A DNA stretch of 36,084 bases from Pectinatus cerevisiiphilus (GCF_004341685.1 NZ_SMAA01000021.1:1-36084); one strand, 5' to 3'. Positions 7,076-16,250 are shown, counted from the first letter of the stretch. The notes: generated by a model from the sequence alone, not told the origin. Numbers and translations are program-made.

Positions 7076-8620
7076 ATGAAAATTATAATTGAGATAATTT
7101 TAGCAGCTGTTATTGCCATTATTCTTGGTTTTGCTGCTGGTTATGTCATGCGTAAGAAAAAAGCTGAAGAAATCATCGGTTCTGCAGAACTTGAAGCTAA
7201 ACGTATTGTTGATTCCACACAGAAAGATATTGAAACGAAGAAAAAGGAATCAATTATCGAAGCTAAAGAGGAAACTCATCGTCTGCGTCAGGAACTTGAA
7301 CGTGAAACACGCGAAAGACGCAGTGAGCTTCAAAGACAGGAACGTCGCCTGATGCAGAAAGAAGAGAATCTTGACCGTAAAATAGAAGGACTGGAAAAGA
7401 AGGAGTCGGTTCTTTCCCGCAAGGAGAACGAGATCGACAAGACACGCGAAACAGTTAATGCCATGCACGCAAAGCAACTGGCTGAATTGGAACGTATATC
7501 TGGGCTCACTTTAGATGAAGCCAGGACCATTCTGTTGGCGGACGCAGAAACAGCAATAAAGCATGATAAAGCCTTGATGATAAAAGAATATGAACAACAG
7601 GCGAAAGACGAAGGCGAGAAAAAAGCTCAGAATATAATTGCCCAAGCGATCCAGCGATGTGCTGCTGATCAAGTTGCAGAAACAACAGTTTCTGTAGTAG
7701 CCCTTCCCAATGATGAAATGAAGGGACGGATTATCGGTCGTGAAGGAAGAAATATACGTGCTTTAGAAACCCTTACAGGAATAGATCTAATCATTGACGA
7801 TACACCGGAGGCAGTTATCTTATCAGGTTTTGATCCTGTGCGGCGGGAAATTGCCCGTATTGCATTGGAAAAATTGATAACTGATGGACGTATTCATCCG
7901 GCGCGTATTGAAGAAATGGTAGAAAAAGCGAGAAAAGAAGTTGAACAACGCATTAAGGAAGCTGGCGAACAAGCCTCCTTCGACAGCGGTGTACATGGAC
8001 TTCATCCAGAACTTATACGTTTATTAGGAAGACTAAAATACCGTACAAGCTACGGGCAAAATGTCTTGCACCATTCTGTTGAGGTTGCCCATTTGGCAGG
8101 AGTCATGGCAGCCGAACTGGGAGTGGATGTGCCTATGGCTAAGAGGGCAGCATTGCTGCATGATATAGGTAAGGCAGTCGACCATGAAGTGGAAGGTTCA
8201 CATGTAACGATAGGTGCTGACCTGGCTCGCAAGTACCGTGAATCGCCTAATATAGTCAATGCTATTGCGGCACATCACGGTGATGAAGAACCGCATACTG
8301 TAGAAGCAGTTCTTGTCGCTGCGGCTGATGCTATCTCGGCAGCACGTCCGGGAGCTCGTCGTGAAAGCTTGGAATCATATCTTAAGAGACTTACGCGTTT
8401 AGAAGACATTGCCGAATCGTTCGATGGTGTTGACCGTTCGTTTGCCATTCAGGCAGGCCGTGAAATCCGTATTATGGTTAAACCTGATAAAATAGATGAT
8501 ATTACTGCTGTAGGACTCGCACATGACATTGTCAAAAAGGTTGAAGGAGAACTTGAATACCCAGGACAGATAAAGGTGACCGTTATCCGTGAAACGCGCG
8601 TAGTCGATTACGCGAAATAA
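7076..8620 (+). CDS. rny: Ribonuclease Y, membrane-anchored endoribonuclease
   Basis: The 514-residue protein starts mRNA decay in many Firmicutes from the cytoplasmic membrane face. Domains in order: an N-terminal transmembrane helix (about residues 3-24), a long charged coiled coil to about residue 140, a KH RNA-binding domain with [15 protein letters not shown] (about 218-232), and a metal-dependent HD domain with [12 protein letters not shown]. Length is typical. The start is odd: the Shine-Dalgarno-like AAAGGGGG abuts the ATG at 7076 with no spacing. Either a weaker purine tract upstream is used or a non-standard ATT a few codons in is the true start. It begins the rny-ymdB-spoVS region but is cut off by a terminator before the next gene. 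Confidence 0.95.
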   Translation: MKIIIEIILAAVIAIILGFAAGYVMRKKKAEEIIGSAELEAKRIVDSTQKDIETKKKESIIEAKEETHRLRQELERETRERRSELQRQERRLMQKEENLDRKIEGLEKKESVLSRKENEIDKTRETVNAMHAKQLAELERISGLTLDEARTILLADAETAIKHDKALMIKEYEQQAKDEGEKKAQNIIAQAIQRCAADQVAETTVSVVALPNDEMKGRIIGREGRNIRALETLTGIDLIIDDTPEAVILSGFDPVRREIARIALEKLITDGRIHPARIEEMVEKARKEVEQRIKEAGEQASFDSGVHGLHPELIRLLGRLKYRTSYGQNVLHHSVEVAHLAGVMAAELGVDVPMAKRAALLHDIGKAVDHEVEGSHVTIGADLARKYRESPNIVNAIAAHHGDEEPHTVEAVLVAAADAISAARPGARRESLESYLKRLTRLEDIAESFDGVDRSFAIQAGREIRIMVKPDKIDDITAVGLAHDIVKKVEGELEYPGQIKVTVIRETRVVDYAK

Positions 8621-8637
8621 TATAACCATGTAAATCG

Positions 8638-8679
8638 CAGGCATGTTCCAAATTTTTTTGTTTGGCATGCCTGTTTTTT
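8638..8679 (+). terminator. Intrinsic terminator after rny
   Basis: CAGGCATG (8638-8645) and CCAAA pair with TTTGG and CATGCCTG (8661-8673) around a T-rich loop, followed by six T. Confidence 0.85.
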
Positions 8680-8689
8680 GATTCTTTTA

Positions 8690-8718
8690 TTGCGTGTATT
8701 ATATGGCCTTGCTATAAT
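8690..8718 (+). promoter_or_regulatory. Promoter of the unknown acidic protein gene
   Basis: -35 TTGCGT at 8690-8695, 17-base spacer, perfect -10 TATAAT at 8713-8718. The gene starts 35 bases after the -10. Confidence 0.65.
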
Positions 8719-8753
8719 ATATATGACTTATAGTCTAAAGGTGGTGAAGCGGC

Positions 8754-9272
8754 ATGCAGGGATTGAAACAGGAAAAAGCGGTTAATATGGATGGAGTGAA
8801 TTTGTTGGTATCTATTCTCCTGCGTTATCCGGAGATTGGTACAATAACTTTTGATCCAGAGACAGATTCACTTAAGCTTACGTTCACACTGGATAATATG
8901 GTTCTGTCCGATAAGTTTGAGAAATTCAAAAAGCTTTTGATAAGCAGTATTTCAGCTTATCATTACCTTGAGAAAATAGAAAATGCAAAGATAAGAACAG
9001 AGACAGAAGTACATGAAAACACTTTATTCTTTCATGTATGGCGTGACATGGACACTGTTTCACAAGACGAAATTAAGCTCATCAGTGAGCTTATGGACGA
9101 GCATTTCGGTGACGCTATCATCAGAGATGATGCCAGTGATGCTGAAGAGGATACCGATGATATACAAGAAGAGCTTATTGACCATATGCTGGGCAATGTA
9201 AAGCTCAACCATGTAAGCGAACGCATCATCGGCTTGTGGGAAGAAGGCCGCGTTCTGGTATTTAATAAATAG
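8754..9272 (+). CDS. Conserved hypothetical protein between rny and ymdB
   Basis: I do not recognise this 172-residue soluble protein. It has no signal peptide or membrane segment. The N-terminal half alternates beta and helical segments (GTITFDPETDSLKLTFTL, then FEKFKKLLISSISAYHYLEKI), and the HVWRDMDTVSQDEI region leads to an acidic linker (DDASDAEEDTDD near residues 127-138) and a short helical tail. AAAGGTGG lies nine or so bases before the ATG, and a good promoter and upstream terminator make it a separate transcript. The position between rny and ymdB hints at RNA metabolism or sporulation-era regulation, but that is only neighbourhood inference. Confidence 0.75.
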   Translation: MQGLKQEKAVNMDGVNLLVSILLRYPEIGTITFDPETDSLKLTFTLDNMVLSDKFEKFKKLLISSISAYHYLEKIENAKIRTETEVHENTLFFHVWRDMDTVSQDEIKLISELMDEHFGDAIIRDDASDAEEDTDDIQEELIDHMLGNVKLNHVSERIIGLWEEGRVLVFNK

Positions 9273-9322
9273 TTTTTGATGGAGTATTGAGAATTTATTT
9301 ATTATGGCATAACTGAATTATT

Positions 9323-9373
9323 TTGACTTAGGCAACGGATATGTTTACAATATAATTTGTAGGCGTATCCGTT
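9323..9373 (+). promoter_or_regulatory. ymdB promoter with overlapping inverted repeat
   Basis: -35 TTGACT at 9323-9328, 17-base spacer and -10 TACAAT at 9346-9351. An inverted repeat AACGGATA (9334-9341) and TATCCGTT (9366-9373) places one arm in the spacer and the other just past the expected start, a layout typical of a repressor site. The binding protein is unknown. Confidence 0.6.
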
Positions 9374-9431
9374 TGTTATATTGCAAAATAATAAAAAAAC
9401 TGCACATAGCTGCGGTGAAATGGAGTTATAT

Positions 9432-10217
9432 ATGAATATATTATTAGTCGGTGATATCTGCGGCCGTACAGGACGCACAGCCTTATTAAAATATCTACCA
9501 GCCCTCAAGCGGGAAAAGAATATTGATGTAGCTATTGTAAATGGTGAAAATTCTGCTGCCGGTAGAGGGATAACGAAGAGCACGCTCGAAGAACTTTATC
9601 GAGCTGGGGCAGATGTGATAACCTCAGGAAACCATATTTGGGATAAAAAAGAAATCATAAATTTTATTGATCAGGAACCATTTTTAATACGTCCGGCCAA
9701 TTATCCAGAACCGGCACCGGGTAAGGGCTTTTGTATTTATCCGCTCAAGGCCAAAAACATAGGTGTGATGAATTTGTCAGGCAGATCTTTTATGCCGCCG
9801 ATGGATTGTCCGTTCCAAAAGGCTGATCAGATACTGAAAAAGCTGTCGAGGGATTGCGGCATAATCATTTTGGATTTTCATGCGGAAACCACCTCGGAAA
9901 AGATTGCTATGGGCTGGTATCTGGACGGTCGGGTGACTTGTGTAGTGGGCACGCATACGCATGTCCAAACGGCTGATGAACAAATACTGCCGCAGGGAAC
10001 AGCATATATAACGGACCTTGGGATGGTCGGCCCGCGTGTATCTGTGATTGGCATGGAAAAGGAGGCTGTTATCGAACGGTTCAAGACCTGTCGGCCAGTT
10101 CGCTTTGAACCGGCAGAAGGGCCTGTCGTTTTTAGTGCCCTTACCGTGAAGGTTGATGATAAAACGAATAAGGCTGTCAATTTAGAACGTATATTAATAA
10201 AAGAAGCATACCAATAA
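9432..10217 (+). CDS. ymdB: YmdB-family metallophosphodiesterase
   Basis: The 261-residue protein belongs to the TIGR00282 group. Bacillus YmdB hydrolyses 2',3'-cyclic nucleotides and affects biofilm and colony development together with RNase Y. Metal and active-site motifs are visible: LLVGDICGRTG at the start (D8), NGENSAAGRGIT, TSGNHIWDKKE, LDFHAE and GTHTHVQTADE. The open frame reaches upstream to 9381, but GGAG seven bases before the ATG at 9432 and the family N-terminus (MNILLVGD) fix this start. It has its own promoter and follows the unknown acidic protein; spoVS follows after 217 bases. Confidence 0.92.
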   Translation: MNILLVGDICGRTGRTALLKYLPALKREKNIDVAIVNGENSAAGRGITKSTLEELYRAGADVITSGNHIWDKKEIINFIDQEPFLIRPANYPEPAPGKGFCIYPLKAKNIGVMNLSGRSFMPPMDCPFQKADQILKKLSRDCGIIILDFHAETTSEKIAMGWYLDGRVTCVVGTHTHVQTADEQILPQGTAYITDLGMVGPRVSVIGMEKEAVIERFKTCRPVRFEPAEGPVVFSALTVKVDDKTNKAVNLERILIKEAYQ

Positions 10218-10434
10218 AAAGAAGGCAGTAACGTTTTTATCTTATATTATTACAAAGTCAAGCAGGTATATAGTTGCCTTTTATTTACAATGAAAACTAT
10301 ATCCATGATAAAAAAATAGAACTTCAGCTTTCGGCAACATCGTTGTACTTTTTAAAATAAAGGGAATGTGTTTTTTTTAGCGAATATCCTAATTATATTT
10401 GTAGTTTAGTTATATTATAGGGAGTGTGCTAATG

Positions 10435-10695
10435 ATGGAAGTATTAAAAGTATCAGCTAAATCTAATCCCAATTCTGTTGCCGGAGCGTTAGCCGGAGTT
10501 TTACGCGAAACCAAAAGTGCTGAAATGCAGGCCATCGGTGCGGGCGCAATCAATCAGGCAGTCAAAGCTATCGCTATAGCTCGGGGGTTTGTTGCACCTC
10601 ACGGTATTGACTTAATCTGCATACCTGCTTTTACTGATATTGAGATTGACGGAGAGGAACGTACCGCTATCAAGCTTATTGTTGAACCACGCTGA
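10435..10695 (+). CDS. spoVS: Stage V sporulation protein S (Alba-like)
   Basis: The 86-residue protein is nearly colinear with Bacillus SpoVS throughout (MEVLKVSAKSNPNSVAGALA at the start, IDGEERTAIKLIVEPR at the end). SpoVS is a small Alba-fold protein implicated in sporulation control and found also in non-sporulating relatives. GGGAG at 10420-10424 serves two adjacent ATGs (10432 and 10435); the second matches the family N-terminus. The 217-base gap upstream has no other gene. Presence of spoVS suggests sporulating ancestry but does not prove that this organism sporulates. Confidence 0.93.
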   Translation: MEVLKVSAKSNPNSVAGALAGVLRETKSAEMQAIGAGAINQAVKAIAIARGFVAPHGIDLICIPAFTDIEIDGEERTAIKLIVEPR

Positions 10696-10728
10696 AGTGT
10701 TTTATAGACGCGGAGACAGTTTCTTTTA

Positions 10729-10757
10729 TTGATAAACCAAATTTTTTATTATATAAT
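10729..10757 (+). promoter_or_regulatory. Promoter of the P-loop/Asp23 gene
   Basis: -35 TTGATA at 10729-10734, 17-base spacer, -10 TATAAT at 10752-10757. The leader contains a GCAGCAG/CTGCTGC hairpin with no T-run, so it is not a terminator. Confidence 0.65.
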
Positions 10758-10831
10758 GTTTCTAATTGCAGCAGTATGCTGTGGATGCTGCTGCCTTGTT
10801 GAATTTTCAAAGTGTGTTAAGGAGCTAAAGA

Positions 10832-11665
10832 ATGGATGTTATTGCTTTAGTGGGACCAAGTGGCACGGGAAAGAGCCATCGTGCACTTATTGTTGCTCAT
10901 GAAAATAAGGCAGATGCGATAATAGATGATGGTATTTTAATTAAGGATGGGAAGATTATCGCCGGTCATTCGGCGAAAAGGGAAGCTAGTAAGATTATGG
11001 CTGTACGTCGGGCCATTTTTATTCTTCCTGGACATGCAGAAGAAGTAAAAGCTGCAATTGAGAGAGAAAAACCGCATCGGATTCTTGTCCTTGCTACATC
11101 AGAAAATATGGCCTATAAGATTTGTAAAATATTGTCATTGCCTTCTATCTCCAAGATAATTAATATTGCGGATATTGCCACAAAAGCAGAAATGCATAAG
11201 GCACATGTCTGTCGTATTAAAGAGGGTAAGCACATTATCCCAGTGCCGACAATTGAGTTAAAACCACATTTTTCAGGATTTTTAATTGATCCGATTCAAT
11301 CTTTTTTTAAAAAATCACGTACCAAGCGCCGCAAGCTGGGAGAAAAATCGATTGTGCGGCCTATTTTCAGTTACTATGGGCGGTTGATAATTGATGACTC
11401 GACAATATTGTCTATTGTTTCGCAGATCACTTCAAATAGGAAATCCGTCTATAAATTATTTGGTCTCCATGTTTATCATGTTTTTAAGGATGATGAAGAC
11501 CAGGGTATTTGCCTATCCTTTAAAGTTATTTTAGTTTATGGCAAGCATATACCTACTCTTTTGAAAGAATTGCAGCATAAAATAAAGGTGACTATTGAAT
11601 ATATGACAGGCATGGTAGTGCAAAAAGTGGATATTACAGTAAATGCACTGCGTGTTCCTGCTTAA
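10832..11665 (+). CDS. P-loop protein with C-terminal Asp23/Gls24-like domain
   Basis: The 277-residue protein begins with a Walker A motif, GPSGTGKS at residues 8-15, in a short nucleotide-binding fold (to about residue 115). A basic linker KKSRTKRRK lies near 170. The last hundred residues (VRPIFSYYGRLIIDD through VQKVDITVNALRV) resemble the Asp23/Gls24 envelope-stress domain, with the typical VYGKHIPTLLKELQHKIKVTIEYMTG pattern spread over residues 238-263. No membrane segment is seen. It is probably an ATP- or GTP-binding cytosolic protein, role unknown. AAGGAG precedes the ATG. The HD hydrolase gene follows within 30 bases, so the two likely form one operon. Confidence 0.72.
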   Translation: MDVIALVGPSGTGKSHRALIVAHENKADAIIDDGILIKDGKIIAGHSAKREASKIMAVRRAIFILPGHAEEVKAAIEREKPHRILVLATSENMAYKICKILSLPSISKIINIADIATKAEMHKAHVCRIKEGKHIIPVPTIELKPHFSGFLIDPIQSFFKKSRTKRRKLGEKSIVRPIFSYYGRLIIDDSTILSIVSQITSNRKSVYKLFGLHVYHVFKDDEDQGICLSFKVILVYGKHIPTLLKELQHKIKVTIEYMTGMVVQKVDITVNALRVPA

Positions 11666-11694
11666 AAATGTCCAAAGGGGAGGGAATATCCGAC

Positions 11695-12183
11695 ATGACT
11701 AAAGAACAGGTTTTTCAAAAAATGATAGAATATTTTCGCGGCGACCCCAAACGCATCCAGCATTTTACAAAAGTTCATGCTTATGCCGCATTGATTGGTA
11801 AAAGTGAAGGACTACCCGCCCGGCAGCAGTTTATACTGGAAGTAGCAGCGCTGATGCATGACATAGGGATTAAACCGGCTGAAGAAAAATATGGGAATTG
11901 CAACGGAAAATTACAGGAGCAGGAAGGCCCCAGACCGGCAAAAGAAATGCTCATAGCTTTGGGAGCAGATAATGATGTGATTGAACGTGTCATTTACCTT
12001 ATTGCCCACCACCATACATATGACCATGTGGATGGGAAGGATTACCAGATCTTGATAGAGTCGGACTTCCTTGTTAACGGTTATGAGGATGCGTTATCAG
12101 CACATGCCGTAAAATCGGTTTATGATAAATTATTTCGCACTGAATGTGGACGAAAGATATGCTGCGATATGTTCGCAATTTAA
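11695..12183 (+). CDS. HD-domain phosphohydrolase
   Basis: The 162-residue soluble protein is a single HD domain: histidine in HFTKVHAYA, the metal pair ALMHDIGIKP, then AHHHTYDHVDG and a late aspartate in ILIESDFLVN. Such proteins hydrolyse phosphate esters or nucleotides; the substrate is not predictable. The open frame extends to 11668, but GGGGAGGG ten bases before 11695 marks the ATG there as the start. It is the last gene before a strong bidirectional terminator. Confidence 0.85.
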   Translation: MTKEQVFQKMIEYFRGDPKRIQHFTKVHAYAALIGKSEGLPARQQFILEVAALMHDIGIKPAEEKYGNCNGKLQEQEGPRPAKEMLIALGADNDVIERVIYLIAHHHTYDHVDGKDYQILIESDFLVNGYEDALSAHAVKSVYDKLFRTECGRKICCDMFAI

Positions 12184-12184
12184 A

Positions 12185-12235
12185 TAGAGCACCATTACAA
12201 CCTGTTTTTACAGATTGTAATGGTGCTCTATTTTA
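12185..12235. terminator. Bidirectional terminator between convergent genes
   Basis: A perfect 16-bp stem (12185-12200 with 12215-12230), 14-base loop, T-run on the plus side and A-rich flank upstream. The last bases overlap the stop of the convergent HD-GYP gene. Confidence 0.88.
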
Positions 12236-13474
12236 CCGTATATCGGTACCGGCTTCGCTGCCGCTTACCAAGAGACTAACGGCCTTATAATTATTCACCA
12301 GCAGTCCCACGAGGTTTTTGTCCAGTTTTAAGCTTTCTGCCATTTTTTTCATTATACATAATATCTCTTTTTGCGGCAGTCCCTGCCGATAAGGACGGTC
12401 TTCACGGAGAGCAACAAAGATATCGGCTACGGCTACTATTCTTGAACCCAGTGACAATGCGTCCGCTTTGAGGCGAAAGGGATAGCCAGAGCCGTCAAGG
12501 CATTCATGATGATAGGCAGCCCATTCAGCAATCCGTTCAAAACCATCTATCTGCCGCAGTATCCAGTAAGTATAATAGGCATGCTGGTGCATCAAGGCGA
12601 ATTCTGCATCATTGAGTTTGCCAGATTTTTCAAGCACTGCGGTGGGAATGGAGAGCTTGCCCAGATCGTGTAAAAGGCCGGCGATCATTATTTCCTTGAG
12701 CTCTTTAGTGCAAAACCCCCTTTTTTTTGCCAGAAATACAGATATCTTGGACACGCTACAGGAATGGTCATAGGTAAACTCGCTTGTTCTGTCGATGATA
12801 GCTGCAAAAGTTCTTACTATGTCAATGATGTCAGTTTCTGTATATGGATAGGCCATGCCATAAAAGTCATTCTTTTTGAAGAAGAAATCAGCATAAGCCC
12901 TATCCGCAATGTTAAGCCAAAAGCTTTCTTGGTGGGAAATGTTCAGAAATGATTTTACAACTGCCGGTGCAAATAAACTACCGTTTTTTTCTTTAATGTC
13001 CTTGATGATGCCCTTGGCTTGCAGCAGTATATATTTTTGGGGATCTATATGCACTTCCACATAGTCTGCCAGCCGCAGTATTCTAGATTGTAAGGAAATT
13101 TTAGTTTCTGTCTTGCTGTCTTGCCAATTAGTATGGTGATACAGGATTATGTCAGCAAGATTCCTGAAATAATGAAAATTTTTCAGACAGGCATAGCCAT
13201 CGTAGGCATGCGCCGTATAATGTTTGTCGAGCATTTTCTTTGGGTGAATATTGTCTGCGCACGGTTTTTTAGATAGTACAGAGCCAATGTCATGCAGTAA
13301 TGCTGCCTGCAAAAGTGTTGCACAAGTATGATGTGGCAGTTCCATTTCTTCGGCAATTGCCATTGCAATGATAGCAACACGCCAATGATGGAAGGACAAA
13401 TTTACAGATAGAAGCTCTAGTGCCATAGATAACGCTTTCACGAGATTGAGCGAGTTGTTATGCTGTATGTGCAT
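12233..13474 (-). CDS. HD-GYP domain protein with a second N-terminal HD domain
   Basis: The 413-residue protein has an N-terminal HD region ([17 protein letters not shown] near residues 52-68, with ILYHHTNWQD later) and a C-terminal HD-GYP domain with AGLLHDLGKLSIP, the HHECLDGSGYP signature and the closing VAVADIFVALREDRPYR. HD-GYP enzymes degrade cyclic di-nucleotides such as c-di-GMP; key metal and GYP residues are present. No membrane or receiver domain is visible, so the input signal may act through the first HD domain. TAAGGAG lies six bases before the ATG. It is a single-gene unit between two terminators. Confidence 0.87.
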   Translation of the reverse strand: MHIQHNNSLNLVKALSMALELLSVNLSFHHWRVAIIAMAIAEEMELPHHTCATLLQAALLHDIGSVLSKKPCADNIHPKKMLDKHYTAHAYDGYACLKNFHYFRNLADIILYHHTNWQDSKTETKISLQSRILRLADYVEVHIDPQKYILLQAKGIIKDIKEKNGSLFAPAVVKSFLNISHQESFWLNIADRAYADFFFKKNDFYGMAYPYTETDIIDIVRTFAAIIDRTSEFTYDHSCSVSKISVFLAKKRGFCTKELKEIMIAGLLHDLGKLSIPTAVLEKSGKLNDAEFALMHQHAYYTYWILRQIDGFERIAEWAAYHHECLDGSGYPFRLKADALSLGSRIVAVADIFVALREDRPYRQGLPQKEILCIMKKMAESLKLDKNLVGLLVNNYKAVSLLVSGSEAGTDIR

Positions 13475-13531
13475 GATATCTCCTTACTTATTATTGATTG
13501 ATATTAGAAAAATTAGTATATATTATATATG

Positions 13532-13568
13532 ACAAAAAGGCCAGACATACGGCGTCCGGCCTTTTTGT
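13532..13568 (-). terminator. Terminator after fhs
   Basis: An 11-bp stem ACAAAAAGGCC (13532-13542) with GGCCTTTTTGT (13558-13568). It closes the folD-fhs transcript and, being symmetrical, also blocks plus-strand readthrough. Confidence 0.85.
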
Positions 13569-13615
13569 TATTCCTAAAGTATTCGTATTTAATTGTTTCG
13601 GTGGTGACACGGCAG

Positions 13616-15283
13616 TTAGAACAAGCCTGTTATTTTACCATTGACATCTATATCCATATTTTCTGCGGCTGGTTTTTTGGGCAGTCCCGGCATCGTGAGG
13701 ATGTTACCGGTCAGTGCTACGATAAATCCGGCACCGGCAGAAAGGCGTATTTCTTTGACAGTTATTTTAAAGCCCGTTGGCCTACCCAGTTTGTGCATAT
13801 CATCGCTGAGTGAATATTGGGTTTTAGCCATGCAGACAGGAAGGCGGGCAAAGCCCATCTTTTCCATTTGGGCAATAGCTTTATCGGCTGCGGGAGTATA
13901 GTTAACACCATCTGCTCCGTATATTTTTTTAGCGATGGCAGCTATTTTTTCTTTGGTGGACATTTCATCAGTATAAGTAAAGTGTAAAGTGGAGCTTGTG
14001 TCGGCAGCACGGATAACCTTTTGGGCTAGGTCGGCAGAGCCTTTACTTCCGTCGGTGAAAGCAGTAGATAAAGAAAATTCTACGCCGAGTTTTTGGCAGG
14101 CGTTTTCCAGCAAGTGGATTTCCGCTTCTGTATCGGCAGGAAATCTGTTGATAGCAACAATAGCAGGCAGACCAAAGTTCTTGATGTTTTCTACATGTTT
14201 GCTAAGATTTGCTAGGCCGGCTTCGAGTGCGGCCAGATCAGGTTTGGCAAGTTCTTGTTTGGCTAGGCCGCCATGCATTTTTAAAGCACGGATTGTGGCT
14301 ACCACTACCACTGCGTCAGGTTTTAAGCCTGCGGCGCGACATTTTATGTTGATGAATTTTTCGGCACCCAGATCAGCACCGAAACCTGCTTCCGTAACCA
14401 CATAATCGGCGAGTTTCAAGGCATATTTCGTGGCTAGGATGCTGTTGCAGCCATGTGCTATATTGGCGAACGGACCGCCATGGATGAAAGCAGGAGTTTT
14501 TTCCAATGATTGTACTAGGTTTGGCTTGATGGCATCCTTGAGCAATAATGCTAAGGCTCCGGTGACGTTCAAATCATCCGCGCGGACGGGTTCTCCGGCA
14601 TGGTTATAGGCAACAACAATTTTACCGATACGTTTTTTGGCATCCTGCAAGTTATCGGAAAGGCATAAAATAGCCATTAATTCGGAAGCAACGGTGATAT
14701 CAAAACCAGTTTCCCGCGGCACACCATGTGCTTTGCCACCTAAACCGCAGATGATATTACGTAGTGCCCTGTCGTTTAGGTCAACTACACGGCGCCAGGT
14801 GATTGTCCTGACATCTATATCGAGTGCATTACCCTGTTGCAAGTGATTGTCGAGTACAGCGGCGAGAAGATTGTGTGCTGAGGTTAAAGCGTGAAAATCT
14901 CCCGTAAAATGCAGGTTGATATCTTCCATTGGCACCACTTGGGCATAGCCGCCGCCGGCAGCACCGCCTTTTATGCCAAAGCAAGGTCCGAGTGAAGGTT
15001 CACGCAGTGCTAAAGCAGTCTTTTTGCCCAGTGAGTGCAGTGCATCACCGAGACCGATGCTCATAGTGGTTTTTCCTTCTCCGGCTGGAGTAGGATTGAT
15101 CGCTGTAACTAAGATCAATTTACCATTCTTTTTGTTTTTGAGCTTATGCCATGTATCTATGGTAATTTTGGCTTTGTATTTTCCGTATAGCTCCAGATCA
15201 TCTTCAGTCAAATCAAGCTGCGCTGCTATTTCACGTATATGTACCATCTGAGTTTCTTGGGCAATTTCCACATCAGTTTTCAA
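13616..15283 (-). CDS. fhs: Formate-tetrahydrofolate ligase
   Basis: The 555-residue cytosolic enzyme joins formate to tetrahydrofolate using ATP, giving 10-formyl-THF for purines, initiator tRNA and, in acetogens, the Wood-Ljungdahl methyl branch. The P-loop [11 protein letters not shown] lies at residues 64-73; [20 protein letters not shown] and [14 protein letters not shown] are strong family signatures. Length is standard. The start is a TTG at 15283: GAGGAGG sits eight bases before it and no ATG is available. It follows folD by 34 bases in a one-carbon operon. No CO dehydrogenase genes are in the window, so acetogenesis cannot be claimed. Confidence 0.96.
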   Translation of the reverse strand: MKTDVEIAQETQMVHIREIAAQLDLTEDDLELYGKYKAKITIDTWHKLKNKKNGKLILVTAINPTPAGEGKTTMSIGLGDALHSLGKKTALALREPSLGPCFGIKGGAAGGGYAQVVPMEDINLHFTGDFHALTSAHNLLAAVLDNHLQQGNALDIDVRTITWRRVVDLNDRALRNIICGLGGKAHGVPRETGFDITVASELMAILCLSDNLQDAKKRIGKIVVAYNHAGEPVRADDLNVTGALALLLKDAIKPNLVQSLEKTPAFIHGGPFANIAHGCNSILATKYALKLADYVVTEAGFGADLGAEKFINIKCRAAGLKPDAVVVVATIRALKMHGGLAKQELAKPDLAALEAGLANLSKHVENIKNFGLPAIVAINRFPADTEAEIHLLENACQKLGVEFSLSTAFTDGSKGSADLAQKVIRAADTSSTLHFTYTDEMSTKEKIAAIAKKIYGADGVNYTPAADKAIAQMEKMGFARLPVCMAKTQYSLSDDMHKLGRPTGFKITVKEIRLSAGAGFIVALTGNILTMPGLPKKPAAENMDIDVNGKITGLF

Positions 15284-15317
15284 TAGAATAACCTCCTCTA
15301 TTCTTTACCGCATTGAC

Positions 15318-16190
15318 TTAACGGTTCTGCTGCGTTTGCTGCAACATTGCCGCTTCCAGAGTATTGTGCATGAGCATAGCTATAGTTAAAAGGCCTACAC
15401 CGCCTGGTACGGGTGTTATAAAGCCGGCCTTTTCCTTTACTGTTGTAAAATCAACATCACCGGTTATTTTTTTCGGGGCAATGCGGTTGATGCCGACATC
15501 TATTACTACTGCGCCTGGCTTTATCATATCAGCCGTGACAAAGTTTGGTTTTCCCACTGCCGCCACCAGTATGTCAGCTGTAGCAGCTATTTGCTGTAGG
15601 TTACGTGTGTGGGAATGGCAGACCGTTACAGTCGCGTTTTTTGCCAAAAGCAGATTAGCCATAGGTTTGCCGACAATATTGCTTCGCCCGATAATGACTG
15701 CATTTTTGCCATCCAAAGAAATTCCCGCCAGTTCTAGCATCTTAATACAACCGAGCGGTGTGCACGGTACCATGCATTTTTCGCCGATAGACAGTCTGCC
15801 GGCATTTACCGGATGGAAACCGTCAACATCCTTCAGGGGATTTATGCGGTAAAGCAGTTCATTTTCATATTTGTGCAGAGCTTTTGGCAGCGGCAGCTGC
15901 AACAATATGCCATGGATATTGCTGTCGTTATTTAAGTTTTCTATAGTAGCTATGAGTTCATCTTTGCTTATGGTCGGTACAAGCTCGATCACCTGTGAAT
16001 TGATTCCCATTTCCGCGCAGGTTGTATGTTTGTTGCGGACATATACTTGCGAGGCAGGGTCTTCACCAACTATAATTACTGCCAATCCGGGGGTTATACC
16101 TGTCTTTTCGGTAAATTCGGCTATCTTTTCTTTTGTTTCGTCTTTAAGTTTTTTAGCGTATGTTTTTCCCCATAAAATAGTAGCGGACAT
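15318..16190 (-). CDS. folD: Methylenetetrahydrofolate dehydrogenase/cyclohydrolase
   Basis: The 290-residue bifunctional enzyme interconverts 5,10-methylene-, methenyl- and 10-formyl-THF with NADP. Catalytic Y50 and K54 lie in SQVYVRNKHTTC; the DVDGFHP folate motif and the Rossmann IGRSNIVGKPMANLL are present. The closing signature reads PGGVGLLT (262-269) where most family members have PGGVGPMT; the substitution looks tolerated as the rest is intact. AGGAGG precedes the ATG. It leads the folD-fhs operon from a promoter just upstream. Confidence 0.95.
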   Translation of the reverse strand: MSATILWGKTYAKKLKDETKEKIAEFTEKTGITPGLAVIIVGEDPASQVYVRNKHTTCAEMGINSQVIELVPTISKDELIATIENLNNDSNIHGILLQLPLPKALHKYENELLYRINPLKDVDGFHPVNAGRLSIGEKCMVPCTPLGCIKMLELAGISLDGKNAVIIGRSNIVGKPMANLLLAKNATVTVCHSHTRNLQQIAATADILVAAVGKPNFVTADMIKPGAVVIDVGINRIAPKKITGDVDFTTVKEKAGFITPVPGGVGLLTIAMLMHNTLEAAMLQQTQQNR

Positions 16191-16222
16191 TACATACCTC
16201 CTGAGGTCAATTATTTAGATCC

Positions 16223-16250
16223 TTTATATAGTTTAAGTCATAGTTAACAA
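16223..16250 (-). promoter_or_regulatory. folD-fhs promoter
   Basis: Minus-strand -35 TTGTTA at 16250-16245, 16-base spacer and -10 TATAAA at 16228-16223, about 33 bases before the folD start. Confidence 0.5.

Noticed and set aside
13989-14405. Plus-strand 138-residue open frame inside fhs
   Set aside because: It is a shadow of the fhs coding sequence on the opposite strand.
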